Of a DNA stretch of 63,500 nt, positions 35,321 to 45,310 are shown in pieces. Positions within the stretch are counted from its first letter, which is position 1, and each line of letters starts with the position of its first letter. The notes under the pieces are model-generated. The model saw only the letters and a list, made by a program, of their open reading frames with translations. It was not told the origin of the DNA and ran no database searches. The translations under genes were made by a program, and so were the position numbers. The stretch lies in the NCBI GenBank assembly GCA_009760855.2, contig WPIO01000072.1, positions 474,001-537,500 of the forward strand, read 5' to 3'. Source of the DNA: Cristatella mucedo (taxonomy: Eukaryota; Bryozoa; Phylactolaemata; Cristatellidae).

Positions 35321-36757
35321 TGTTTACTGGGCTTCGAAATTCTGCCCCAGTGGGTGTGTGAACCTAAGAGACATCAAGCACTGAACGTTGTCTATTGTGT
35401 CTCAGACTGTCTAAATAAAATAAAGACAGAGAAGACTTTATTACTGAGCAGAGGCAGTGAGTAACGAGCATGACAAGTCGAAGTCACGGTTGCTCATGCA
35501 ATGATGCAGGGAGAACTGCAACTTCTTTTTTGTCGCAAACTGATATAGTTCTAGTTTGACATTGTTTCAGATGTCTATTAAGATAGTGCTGCTTCTAAAG
35601 GCGACCGCACGTCTCCAGCCAGGCAAATGGCTGGCGATATGAGCATCTGAAAGCTGAATCATCGGAGATGCATCGAAGCCCAACTCATCGGTGGGATGAT
35701 GGCTAGTGGCGAGAAAGATTAAGACAGGCAGCTACAGTGAGAGCTTCGGAGAAGGCGTCTGAACAACCTCAGTGTCAGTGAGTCAGCGGTAATTTTTGCT
35801 AGAGCCTAACAAGGTGGCGAAGCCTAACTCTGACGCCTACCAGAGCGAGCGGTGTTGGGTTTTTATAATTTTACCAGAGGACGAACCTAATTTGTGAGAA
35901 GGGGCGTGCTAAATCTTGTTTGGCTGCCGGGATATTTGCTATTCTCGAATTTTGCATCTTGATAGCGATCAACTGGCTATGCCATAGCGTATGGCTAGGC
36001 AGAGTAATATCCGAAGCAATGCAGTAGGCAGTCAGTAGCGCTTAGAAGTTGAGCTGAGTTTCGCTCTCGGCCGTGGGGTCGTACGCGAGTTGCTGTACAC
36101 GCTGGATGCTAGTGAATGCCGGTAGCCTTCCGTTGCTGTCGAATAGACTTGTCTAATCTATGGATGCTGACTTGTTATCTTGTAAGGGATTTGGGCCATC
36201 TTCATTCTGCCGTGCTCCGTCACGGTCGTAGGCCTGCCTGCCGAGCATTAGGGCTTCGCCAAAAAGCCACTAGCCAGCCGCGATTCCTAGGCCCACGGTT
36301 TCGCCGATGTCAGCATTGTGTCGGCTGCTGTCGACTAGTGCCGCTGCCAGGGCTGTGCTCGCGGTCTAGTTATGCACGGATGTGGGAGTTGTTAAACCGC
36401 GTGTGTACAAGTGCCTGCGTCCGAGCGTGATGTTTTGGCGGGCACTGCGCAGCTTGATCGACATGTTCAAGGTGACTGCAAAGGTTGGCGGGACGGTCGA
36501 GAATGATGGAAATACGTCCAATCGGCGAGCGAGCGAAAGCGAATTCTGGATGGCTGACGTTCAAGTTTGCATTTATCCTGCATCTGATGGATGACCACAC
36601 GTGAACTATGTCAAGTGATGCAGAAAGAATACCAAGATATCTTATATGTCATACACTTTGTGTCAAAGTTCTGAAGGAGATTCGTGCGTGAATGCGGCTA
36701 CGATAACCTGGCGAGCGAAGTGACCGAGCTCTTTCACCAGCGAGATATTGAAATCCC
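35321..36757. other. No recognised gene
   Basis: About 1.4 kb with no identifiable gene. A short ATG-led frame at 36431 ends at a weak donor (AAG|GTGACT) and was not accepted as an exon. Confidence 0.4.
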
Positions 36758-36890
36758 GAATAATAATAATAATAATAATAATGCACTTGATAAAACGCCC
36801 TCAGAGAACTCAATCTCTCTAGGCGCTTACATTTGCTGCAAAGGAAAATGCAATTAAATGGTGAGTAAAATCATGCTTGATAAAAAATAA
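36758..36890 (-). mobile_element. LINE-C 3' tail, truncated
   Basis: (AAT)n run, CTTGATAAAACGCCCTCAGA, AACTCAATCTCTCTAGGCGC, then a TTTGCTGCAAAGGAAAATGC segment. Confidence 0.8.
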
Positions 36891-37036
36891 ATCAAGTTCA
36901 TTCATATAGCGTCCCAAGAGAACTTAATCTCTATTCAGGCGCTTCACATACGCCGGTAAAATACGGGGTTCAAGCCAACGACCTCAGTCAGACCTTGGTC
37001 GGGGCGAGCACCATAACCGCCAGACCAAACCAGCTC
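36891..37036 (-). mobile_element. SINE-A copy, minus strand
   Basis: TTCATTCATATAGCGTCCCA, GAGAACTTAATCTCTATTCA, GGCGCTTCACATACGCCG, a degraded B-box complement (GGGGTTCAAGCCAACGACCT) and ACCTTGGTCGGGGCGAGCAC. Directly adjoins the LINE-C tail. Confidence 0.85.
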
Positions 37037-37087
37037 GTGAGCGCCAACTATGTCAGAACGGGCCGCCGTCGACGAAATGTGATCATG

Positions 37088-37544
37088 GAACACAAATGAA
37101 AATGCATTTGGCGTCGACCTATTCACAACCACGATCGATAAGGTCCTCTCTGAGTTCGACTTCCGGTTCAGCGCTGGACCAATGGAAATGCTTGGGCTGG
37201 CTGCCTGTATCCATTCCCAAATTCAATTTGAAGCGTTTGATGTCGACAAACTGATTGACTTAGCATCTCAGTATTACCCGATAGAGTTTCCAGACGTCGA
37301 CTTGAAGCTGCTGCGACAGCAGCTTCATCACTTTCCCACAGACATCCAGATGGACGAGACTTTGAGGAATGCCAAACTTTACCAAAACTCGCAGCTTTGT
37401 TTAGTTCGGTCAGGACGAGCGACATCCGTATACGATTTAGTATGCCGATTCGTTCGTTTAATTTTGACACTACCTCTACCAGTTCCGACTGTGACAGCTG
37501 AGCGTATATTTAGTGAGTTGAAGTTGATCAAAAACAGACTGTGA
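37088..37544 (+). pseudogene. hAT-family transposase C-terminal fragment
   Basis: An open frame of about 150 codons reads as the C-terminal part of a hAT transposase. An FTTTIDKVLSEFDFRFS segment (linker before the dimerisation domain) is followed by a FVRLILTLPLPVPTVTAERI segment and FSELKLIKNRL, the hAT dimerisation motif of the form LTLP...S.ER.FS.LK.IK. The N-terminal zinc finger and the catalytic DDE core are absent, and a stop ends the frame. It is bounded on the left by a SINE-A and on the right by a LINE-C tail. A domesticated hAT exon is possible but nothing supports it. Confidence 0.85.
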
Positions 37545-37577
37545 ACAACCATGGGTGGAGAGTACTTGAATGACGCA

Positions 37578-37650
37578 ATTAATAATAGTAACACACTTGA
37601 TAGATAAAGTGTCCTCAGAGAGAACTCAATCTCTTTCTAGGCGCTATATA
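37578..37650 (-). mobile_element. LINE-C 3' tail, truncated
   Basis: AATTAATAATAGTAACACAC, then TTGATAGATAAAGTGTCCTC and GAACTCAATCTCTTTCTAGG. A very short copy abutting the hAT relic. Confidence 0.7.
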
Positions 37651-37961
37651 TTTTTTCTCATATTCATTAAGCGAAATATCGAAAAAGCCATATCCAATGC
37701 TGAAACCATCCTCGTTTTTTTCAGAGCATAAAGGCGCGAAAGGAGGTCAAAAAAATTGGTCAATTTAAAAAAAAAACTCTTTTTATGTGCTACCTATGTC
37801 ATATGTCTGAATGAACCTGGAGCTCCCTTGCCCCCCGATCTGAAAATCCTGGCTCCACCCCTAAAATCTGGGCTTGTATTTCCTTTGATATCGCAGCACG
37901 TTTGATGCGTATCAACACGTAGGTACAAAATGTCGAGTAATACAAAAAAGGAGATCTCTGA
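37651..37961. other. No recognised feature
   Basis: Includes A-rich patches near 37760-37780. No gene or repeat recognised. Confidence 0.4.
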
Positions 37962-38108
37962 TTCAGCAGCCTCATTCATTAATAGCCCATTGATATAGTG
38001 GTTGAAGAGATGGACGAGCAGCGATCATCCCACAATGCAGCAGGCGACCAATGGTCGCCTGCTGCATGGTTTGAACCACGACCACGGTCTCAAAGTACGA
38101 TAGCGTCG
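37962..38108 (-). mobile_element. SINE-B copy with expanded hairpin, minus strand
   Basis: TTCAGCAGCCTCATTCATTA tail, then the family's central hairpin, here a perfect 15-bp stem with a 3-nt loop at 38035-38067, followed by TTTGAACCACGACCACGGTC as the B-box complement. Confidence 0.7.
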
Positions 38109-38767
38109 GCACTGAACTACGATGATGGTGTTCGAAAACGGCTGAGCTTCTGCTTGTAGACCTGCTTTTTTTACGATGGACAATTGCCCTGCCTCGTGGA
38201 TAAGCAAACAAGATCCTTTAGCTGGACGGCATCGAATTTAGCAGCGATGGCGTCCTAAGTTTTTCTTTAAACATCTATGTCAGTGCATCTACTTCTGAAG
38301 AGCCGTGCTATTCACCAGCGACTCGCGGAGCGACAGTTTGTCACTGATTGAGCTGCTCCGGCGGCGCGAGTCGGATTGAGCCGCTCTCCCGTCCCGGGTT
38401 GGCATCCATCCTTTAGCGAGCTACAAACTCGCTTTATTGGTTTCTCACTCAAGTCCATAGGCCGCCGGCAAAGCATGCCTCCTAAAGGCCGGCGCTAGTC
38501 TTTGTCGGTTCGCCACGAATACCGGTAAATCTCTTTGCCGCGAGGAGGTTTAACGACTTGTAGGTGCAGCACCGACGCAGGTACACCGACGCAGGTGCAG
38601 CACCGACGATACTCAGAGCACGCCAGTGAAGCGATGAGCGAGCGAATACAACTAATTCAGATAGCAAGCAATTCAGATAGTGAGAGAGTCGAGCAGTCTA
38701 TTCGGCCGCTGGAGGTTTGCACGTGTCCAACACCATCCAAAGTGTATACAAAGCGTCACAGTTAATA
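38109..38767. other. No recognised gene; short GGTGCAGCACCGACGCA-type repeat near 38560-38610
   Basis: Three imperfect units of a GTGCAGCACCGACG / ACACCGACGCAG pattern. Nothing else identified. Confidence 0.45.
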
Positions 38768-38820
38768 GGCGCTTCACGTATGCCACAGAGCTTGAGCCCA
38801 CAACCTCGGTCGTCAAATGC
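38768..38820 (-). mobile_element. SINE-A fragment, minus strand
   Basis: AGGCGCTTCACGTATGCCAC, then AGCTTGAGCCCACAACCTCG. Tail junction and B-box only. Confidence 0.6.
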
Positions 38821-39160
38821 TTTCACCTACACCTCGCTTGTCAAATGCAAGCTCTTTAAACCCTGGGCTGCTAATGTTTCGGCAACGCTTCGATACCCAC
38901 TGAACTACCTGGCTCTACGAATAGAGGGAAACTGTCGCCTGGCTCCAAGCCTTGGGTGAAACTGGCTGCCGATTACACGTTCGTTTTTTACTTCTGTGCT
39001 ACCTTCCCAAAGATACGTAAATGGGTTCCTAGTATAATCTGGCCGACGTAGCACGCCAGCGTTTCAGCGGGCAGCGCTCGCTGACCCTAGTTAACATCGT
39101 GGCCGCCGTCCCGGCTCGCTGAATGCGGATGGAGACGGTACGAGCATCAATAATAACAAT
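38821..39160. other. No recognised feature
   Basis: No gene or repeat family recognised. Confidence 0.4.
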
Positions 39161-39303
<143 letters not shown>

Positions 39304-39954
39304 TAAAGCGCTATTAGTCGGCATATGTCGGCTGATTATTCTGAGCCCCGAGGGTCAAAGGGCACGCACCCATCTAGACGGTTCGATCCTTTGACGAAAA
39401 GTGATGAGCTCTTCCAACAACGATATTAGCTTATTATTGGCAATAGTAAATAAATAAATAAAGTATTATATATAAGCAAAATTTAAGCAATGCTCCTGAG
39501 CGAGGTCGGGAATACTGACGCTACCTGATCCAATTGATAACTGCAATGCGGGGCCGTGAAACGTCGTGACATGCTGACGCACTAATACGGTGTAGTGTTA
39601 TGCAATGAATCTCATCTGTCTGGAACTCAAGGCAGGCCAAGACAAGCCAAGGCAAGAAAAGGCAAGCCATGTACGCACAGCTACCTCGCGTTGCACCTGC
39701 GGGAGTTCAGAGGTTTTCTGGAGAGCGAGAAGCACTTTGGAGGCAGCCAAGCAAACGAGAATATTATTTATTTTTATTCTTTTAATGGGACTAAAATTCT
39801 GCAGCCAGGTTCTAGGCGCGGACGCGCACTAGCTGTCCGCATCAGCGCTCCCTCGCTCCCGCGCGTTCCGTCTTCGCTCCAAGGAGACGCACAGTGCGAA
39901 GGCCACGCGGTCGCACATGCTCGGCCGCGGCGGCGCTCAGGCGGACCCCAGGGG
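39304..39954. other. No recognised gene
   Basis: A segment near 39345-39430 (GCCCCGAGGGTCAAAGGGCA ... AGTGATGAGCTCTTCC) has a weak relative near 36712-36755 and may be a further SINE family. 39625-39670 is an imperfect GGCAAG/CAAGCC repeat. Confidence 0.4.
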
Positions 39955-40330
39955 ACTCGCGAAATGCTGTGATAAATATGTGCGTTTTTAGTTTATTTTT
40001 AAATGTGCTTAAATCAGGAGATGTCGTGACGTAAGTCGGGAGTGAGTTCCAGACTTTGGAAGCGTACGAACTAAAGGCACCGTCCATTGAGGATTCCGAA
40101 AAGCGGGCGGTATGATGCTTAGCCTGGTGGGGAGTAGATCTGATAAGTAAGCTGGAGCCAAAGAATGAAGTGACCTAAAAGTGAGTGACAAAAACCTCGA
40201 AGTCGATGCGTTGCTTGACTGGTAGCCAGTGCAGGTCGGCGAGAAGTGCGATGCGACAACTGAGCCGCTCATGACAGACCAGTCTAGCTGCAGAGTTTAG
40301 CACCGGTTGCAAGCGCCTGATTGCACAGCG
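39955..40330 (-). mobile_element. LINE-C fragment abutting the PPP4R4 promoter
   Basis: Minus-strand C-terminal RT/3' coding region: a VWNSLPTYVTTSPDLSTFKN segment and a SLTFRSLHSLAPAYLSDLLP segment, without the 3' tail. Homology stops at about 40330 (GATTGCACAG), where CpG-dense DNA starts, 300 bp before the PPP4R4 start codon. Confidence 0.8.
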
Positions 40331-40629
40331 TTCACGCCGCTGTCGCACTCGGCGGAGGAAGTTATCGCCAGCCGCTGCGCCTCGTTTTACCCACCGGTCA
40401 GCCGGCGCCGTCTGAACCGGTAGAGCGCGGCCGGCGGCGAGCGCCGCGCGAAACAGTCCGCGATGACGTAGCGTGGATGCTGCCGGGGTGCCGGTGACGT
40501 CACGCGCAGAGGCCCCTGTTCGGCTCCGCCGGCCCGGCGCTTTGTGGCTGGCTTTCTCGCGCGTGGCGGTCGGCAAAGCTCCGGGCGTCCGGCTCGCGCG
40601 ACGCCCCCGCCGGCGAACCCCGACCGACC
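40331..40629 (+). promoter_or_regulatory. PPP4R4: CpG-island promoter region of PPP4R4
   Basis: Very GC/CpG-dense sequence lying between a LINE-C relic and the PPP4R4 ATG, with two TGACGT/GACGTCA-type CRE-like sites (TGACGT at 40464, GTGACGTCAC at 40495-40504). No TATA box. Promoter role inferred from composition and position. Confidence 0.6.
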
Positions 40630-41044
40630 ATGGCGGCGTGCCTCATGCGCCGGCCGGGCGAGACGGCGGCCGCGGACATCTTGGACGGATTTAGGGAGCC
40701 CCGACTGGAGAGGCCCTGCGACGTCGCGGCGCCGGTACGCACCAGCAGCAGCCGCCGCCGCGGCCGCTGCCGCCGCCGCCGTGCGCCGTGCGCCCCCCCC
40801 GTCGCCCGCTGCGTGTCGTGTCCTGGGCCGAGCGAAGCCGCCGCGGTCGGTTGCTGCGTCGCTGCGGCGGCTGTGGTCCGTCCGGCCGGTCCGTCCGGGC
40901 TTCTCGAAAGCCGCGAATCCTGAGCCGGCGTGGGCTGAGGGCGCGCGCCGCCGTCGCGCGCGCGCTGTAGACCCGCGACGAGCTGCAGAGATTGACGGTC
41001 GACGAGGCGCTGCCGGCGATCGACCGAGCCGTTTACTTGCTCAG
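40630..41044 (+). CDS. PPP4R4: PPP4R4, 5' two coding exons (partial gene)
   Basis: Start of a regulatory subunit of protein phosphatase 4, a cytosolic HEAT-repeat scaffold thought to bind the PP4 catalytic subunit. Exon 1 is 40630-40734 (ATG in GACCATGG, 35 codons, donor CCG|GTACGC). Exon 2 is 40971-41044 (acceptor CTGTAG, 24 codons plus AG, donor CAG|GTACGA, phase 2). Exon 2 reads TRDELQRLTVDEALPAIDRA followed by VYLL. This closely follows the vertebrate PPP4R4 segment in which ERLTVDE...IERAVYLLS follows ERP by the same number of residues. In this window ERP is at residues 27-29 and the spacing to LTVDE is identical across the splice, which supports the gene model. The phase-2 AG would give Ser or Arg, and Ser is expected. 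Remaining exons (HEAT repeats) were not found and are presumably beyond a long intron or outside the window. Divergent from GPA2, 15 kb away. Confidence 0.8.
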
Positions 41045-41776
41045 GTACGACCGCGCCTGCGCGCTCGCTCGCCCGGCGTCGCCGGTCGTTCGCCGCCGCC
41101 GCCGAGCAGCCTGCCGCGGCGAACAGCGAGGCTAAGCCGACGCCTCGAGCTGCCGGCGAAGCGCTCGGACCGGTTGCATGCAGCTAAAGCGCAGACGACC
41201 TGGCGGCCGCGCGCCATATCGGCGACAGCGCGTTTCGATTGTTTTTTTTCGCCCTAAAGATGCGCCTACGTCTCTCTTTTTGGCTCAGCTGCGACTGTTG
41301 TAGAGGCGAGCGCCCTCGGTGTTCGAGGCGTTGTCCTCCCCCCTCCGCTACCCGGACAGTGCTGCGTCAGCGCAATGTACCGGAATGGCACCTGCCGCCG
41401 TCGCCCGAATGGCACGCGGCACGCCTGGCGTGGCAACGCTTTGCTTAGTCTGTCGCTTAAGGAGGCAATGGCGCAATTGAATGCAAGTTCCTCGATTGAG
41501 CGCAAGCAGAGGGAGTAAAAGCGCACGAGTACGCTTTGCTATGTCCCCAAACATTGACTCGTCTAAGGTACCGGTTCGGAAATGAAAGGAGAGCGCGAAA
41601 GCGGCGGCCACACGCTGCCGCAGCTGGCCGCCACGACTGCGTGCAGCTCGATGGCTCGCACACAATCCGACAGGACGCGAAAACCAATCGGCAGCTTTTC
41701 TAAGCGCCTTTGCCTAAGGAGCTCTCGAGAAAAAAAGTCTGGCAAGATGCTCTAGCAATGGCTCTCGGCTCGTGGG
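41045..41776. other. PPP4R4 intron 2, proximal part
   Basis: CpG-rich to about 41250, then ordinary composition. No further exon recognised. A CGCCGCCG-rich run near 41085-41105. Confidence 0.45.
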
Positions 41777-42362
41777 TAATAATAATATTAATAATAATAA
41801 TACACTTGATAAAGCGCCCTCAGAGAACTCAATCTCTTTCTAGGCGCTTTACATTTGCTGCAAAGGAAACGTGATCGAATGGTGAGTGGTGTCATGCTTA
41901 AAAAACAACAAGAACAGCATCGTTAAGGGTGACACGCACAGGGTCAGCATGCAAGTGTGGTTAGTGGCAGCATGCACAGTGTCAGCACGCATCAGCACAT
42001 AAAGGACGAACCATAGGGACCTACTAAATGCTCTCATAAATAGGTGCGTTTTTAATTTCTTTTTTTAACATGGTCAAGTCAGGAGATGTCGTGACGCAAG
42101 TCGGTAGTGAGGTCCAGGCTTTGAGAGCATACGAACTAAAGGCACAGCATCCCAAGGATTAGAGGCTTGAACGAGGTATAGGTAAACAGTTGGATTTCAA
42201 AAAGCGGGTGGTAAGATGCTTAGCCTGGTGCGGCAGTAGATCTGATAGATAGGCTGGAGCCAAAGAATGACGGAACCTAAAAGTGAGCGACAAGACCTTG
42301 AGTCGATGCGTTGCTTGACTGGTAGCCAGTGCAGGTCGGCGAGAAGTGGTAACTTTGCTTCG
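41777..42362 (-). mobile_element. LINE-C 3' fragment with complete tail
   Basis: Tail at 41777 (TAATAATAATATTAATAATA), 3' UTR with tandem GGTTAGTGGCAGCATGCACA-type blocks, then minus-strand coding relics including a SLAPAYLSDLLPHQAKHLTT segment. The 5' truncation is at about 42362. Confidence 0.85.
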
Positions 42363-42399
42363 CATTCACTCACAGCTAGTTTAGCGACTAACTTGCGAT

Positions 42400-42401
<2 letters not shown>

Positions 42402-42469
<68 letters not shown>
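42402..42469 (+). repeat. CA microsatellite
   Basis: About 68 bp of pure CA followed by a few TA/ATTT units. Confidence 0.95.
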
Positions 42470-42476
<7 letters not shown>

Positions 42477-43878
42477 TTATTTATTTATATACAATTACAC
42501 ACAAGTATGCCTGTATATGAGTACATAACCGCATGAATATGCAGGCATACTGCAAGTGTAGTATATGTCTACCGTGCTGTCTGCGATATATGTACCCGTA
42601 TACGCTCGTGCGAGCGTTCCGTGGCTTTCCCTCGGTTTCGCACACCGCCCGACGACCCTGTACTGTTCAGAGCCAGCCCGTGATTCAGCCACGAGCAAAC
42701 GTAATCGTTGCATTCGATCAATACGTGGAGTTACATATCCGCGAATGTTCGGGTAAGCAATGGATAGCATCGATAGGAACGGGGGGGGGCCCTCCGCACA
42801 ACTTCTCCTTCAGCTTTTCGTGGCACCGACGTAGCACGCTAGACTGTTTCTAGACCAGCCCCGCTACACGACATTCACACACGCTTCGGTTTCTATGAGA
42901 GGAAGTTGGAAACAAAGAACGCTGCCGTCGGAGGAACCGAACGAACGTACACTCGAATGCCAGCTTTCCCGGTAGTTGAGTCTTGAATTGGGCGTTGTTA
43001 GTCGTTCTGCTGTGAGCTGCCCTCAAATAGAGAGGCAGTAGTCAGCAGATACCGATGTCGACAATTTACTCGTGCTTTTCACACCGAGAAGTAATGGCTC
43101 GCTGCTGGTCCGCTGTAAATTGCTAGAGCAAAGAGCAGAGACCCTTGTAAATTTTGCGATAGGCCGCCATCTTTGAGCCTTAGAAAGGTTTTAGAAGTTG
43201 CGAATGTTGTTCGGAATCAGCAGCGCTCTCGTCTCGCACAGCGCCGGATTAGAGTGATTACCCACAAATGCGGCGGCCAGTAGAACGCAGTAGATCGCTC
43301 AAGACAGTGATGACATTTAAAGACGGGTAAGACAAAGCCCCTTGCTACATTGGTGGCGTGGGTGAGGTCCTACCGTTGCCCTAAATCACTAGCATCTGCC
43401 CTGCCACGAGGCTTCTGGACCCACCACCCGCGGTCGGTTGGCTGTCCACAACCACGTTGCTTCAACGCCTTGACTTTGTGGAGCTTTCACGGCTCTGGCC
43501 CTTCAAACCAGTTGCTCTCGGGATAAGCTATACAATTGCAGTTAAGCAAGTTGTCTTCTTAAATTGTCAGCAGAGATGCTAGGCTTTGGGAATCGTATTG
43601 GCCGTGGACAGCAAAACTGCCGGTCAATCAATCCGCCTACTCTCTGTTTTGATGCTTGACGAAAAACTCGAAGGTCAGATGCTGTACATTTGGTAAATAC
43701 GCTCTACATACAGTGCTGTGGACCGTGCAGTCGTTATTTGAGCTTCACTAAGCAGACCTGTAGCTCTGCAAGTGGTCTATTTGTTGCTCACCAGTAGTCG
43801 CGTCGTTAGACTTTTCGGTCTTATTTTTTCAAGCGCTCGAAAGTGGAGTGCCTTGCCATTTGCCACTCACTGAATACA
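42470..43878. other. No recognised gene
   Basis: About 1.4 kb within the presumed PPP4R4 intron. No repeat family or exon recognised. A G run at 42781-42789. Confidence 0.4.
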
Positions 43879-44064
43879 CAGTGCCGTGTACTACGAAATT
43901 CTCATTACTCAGTGCTGTGTACTACGAAATTCTCATTACCCAGTGCCGTGTACTACGAAATTCTCATTACCCAGTGCCGTGTACTACGAAATTCTCATTA
44001 CCCAGTGCCGTGTACTACGAAATTCTCGTTACCCAGTGCTGTGTACTACGAAATTCTCATTCGA
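43879..44064 (+). repeat. 31-bp minisatellite, six units, open in three frames
   Basis: Unit CAGTGCCGTGTACTACGAAA plus TTCTCATTACC, repeated six times with only C/T, A/G and last-unit changes. The period is not a multiple of 3, and the + strand has no stop in any frame across the array. Confidence 0.95.
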
Positions 44065-44227
44065 GAGTGGCATGCGAGATCCTTTCAGCTTTGCAAACTG
44101 CAGCAGGAGTGTATTTAGCTGCATTCGTTTCGATTCCAGGCCTGTCGGCCAAAGCCAGTGCACCACTCTTCTTAAACTAGTAATTCGGGCATGCAACTAG
44201 GTACCAGGTCTTCAAAAAAAAAGTACT
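44065..44227. other. No recognised feature
   Basis: Short spacer, nothing identifiable. Confidence 0.4.
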
Positions 44228-44400
44228 AGCTGATTTAGCAGCCTCTTTTGTGTAGCGACAAAAGAGCCTTTACGGCTATAACCGTCGCTTGCAGCGGCAA
44301 TACAAGATCGCCTATCGCAGGATTCGAAGCCACGACCTCGGGACCGAGGTAGTGAACAGCAAACGCCTTACCTAGTATGCCATCACGGCCCACCAGATTA
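44228..44400 (-). mobile_element. SINE-B copy, near full length, minus strand
   Basis: AGCTGATTTAGCAGCCTCTT, TTGTGTAGCGACAAAAGAGC, CGTCGCTTGCAGCGGCAATA hairpin region, GCAGGATTCGAAGCCACGAC B-box complement, and GCCTTACCTAGTATGCCATC, ACGGCCC head complement. Confidence 0.85.
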
Positions 44401-45231
44401 ATCGACTTTATTCAAAGGTCAGCTGTCTGATTGAGAGTCCTAAACATAAGTGAATAGCTGAACGGACTGGTTTGTATTGGAGAATGGATACGTTTAGGGC
44501 TGCAATCGTGGACTAATCTATTGCTAGCAGGCACTGCAACTAGCGCCGGGCTTCGGCTGTCCAGAAGGCAGGTTCGGATCGTGCAGGTCGTGCAGCAGAG
44601 TATCGCAGGTGCCGACAATCGCTCGCAAGCTGAGGATTTTCACTTAGCACTCGCCGGGGCTTCGTGGTACTCCCTGGCGGTGGACCATGCAAGCAAGCGG
44701 CTTTGAGTCTTCCTCCCACTCCTCTGCAGCCCGGCTCCTGCTGTGTAGCAGAGCCGAGAACTCTTTTGATACTGAAAACCGACTTCGTGAACGATGCAAA
44801 GTGACTTTTTGGATGCCGGCCAACGCAGGCTGGTGGATAAACCGGATGTGCACGTAAATGTAACTGAGCTTGTCTTTGCACCCTGCTTACGGACGATGAA
44901 GGGGCGATTCAGACGAAGGCCAGTGCCAGCTCTATCCGGATATCATCGACCATAATTGATGCTCCCGCAGGTAGGCGACAAAGCCGAATGCATCCGATCT
45001 TATCCTTGTCGTCGCTCCACCCTATAATAGCTACATGTCAATCCACAGCTGGCAGGTTCTGGGCGGCCTCCGCTGACTACCGGATTTAAGGTAGTTTAGC
45101 TGAGTGCTAACTCAGTCAGGACGAAACAGTAGGACTCCCAGATCCAATTGCAGGACTAGAGCCAAATCACTCGAGCATGGCTGACAAGTGTATCGTCGAC
45201 CGAAATGGAGCAGGTTTCGAAGTAAGCTTCT
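44401..45231. other. No recognised gene
   Basis: No exon or repeat family recognised. Confidence 0.4.
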
Positions 45232-45310
45232 TAATAATAATAATAATGACATTTGTATGGCACCTCAAGATAACCAAGTCTCTTTCTAGGCACTTTATGC
45301 TGTAAGGTAG
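45232..45310 (-). mobile_element. LINE-C 3' tail, truncated
   Basis: TTAATAATAATAATAATGAC, GCACCTCAAGATAACCAAGT and CTCTTTCTAGGCACTTTATG. Confidence 0.7.

Noticed and set aside
36370-36600. MFWRALRSLIDMFK with a following GTGACT donor as a first exon
   Set aside because: The donor is weak and the protein is not recognised. No promoter-like composition and no second exon.
40630-41044. Link with PP2A B56 genes, which neighbour thyrostimulin genes in vertebrates as I recall
   Set aside because: PPP4R4 is a HEAT-repeat PP4 subunit unrelated to B56. The exon 2 block fits PPP4R4 specifically, so vertebrate PPP2R5 synteny is not evidence here.
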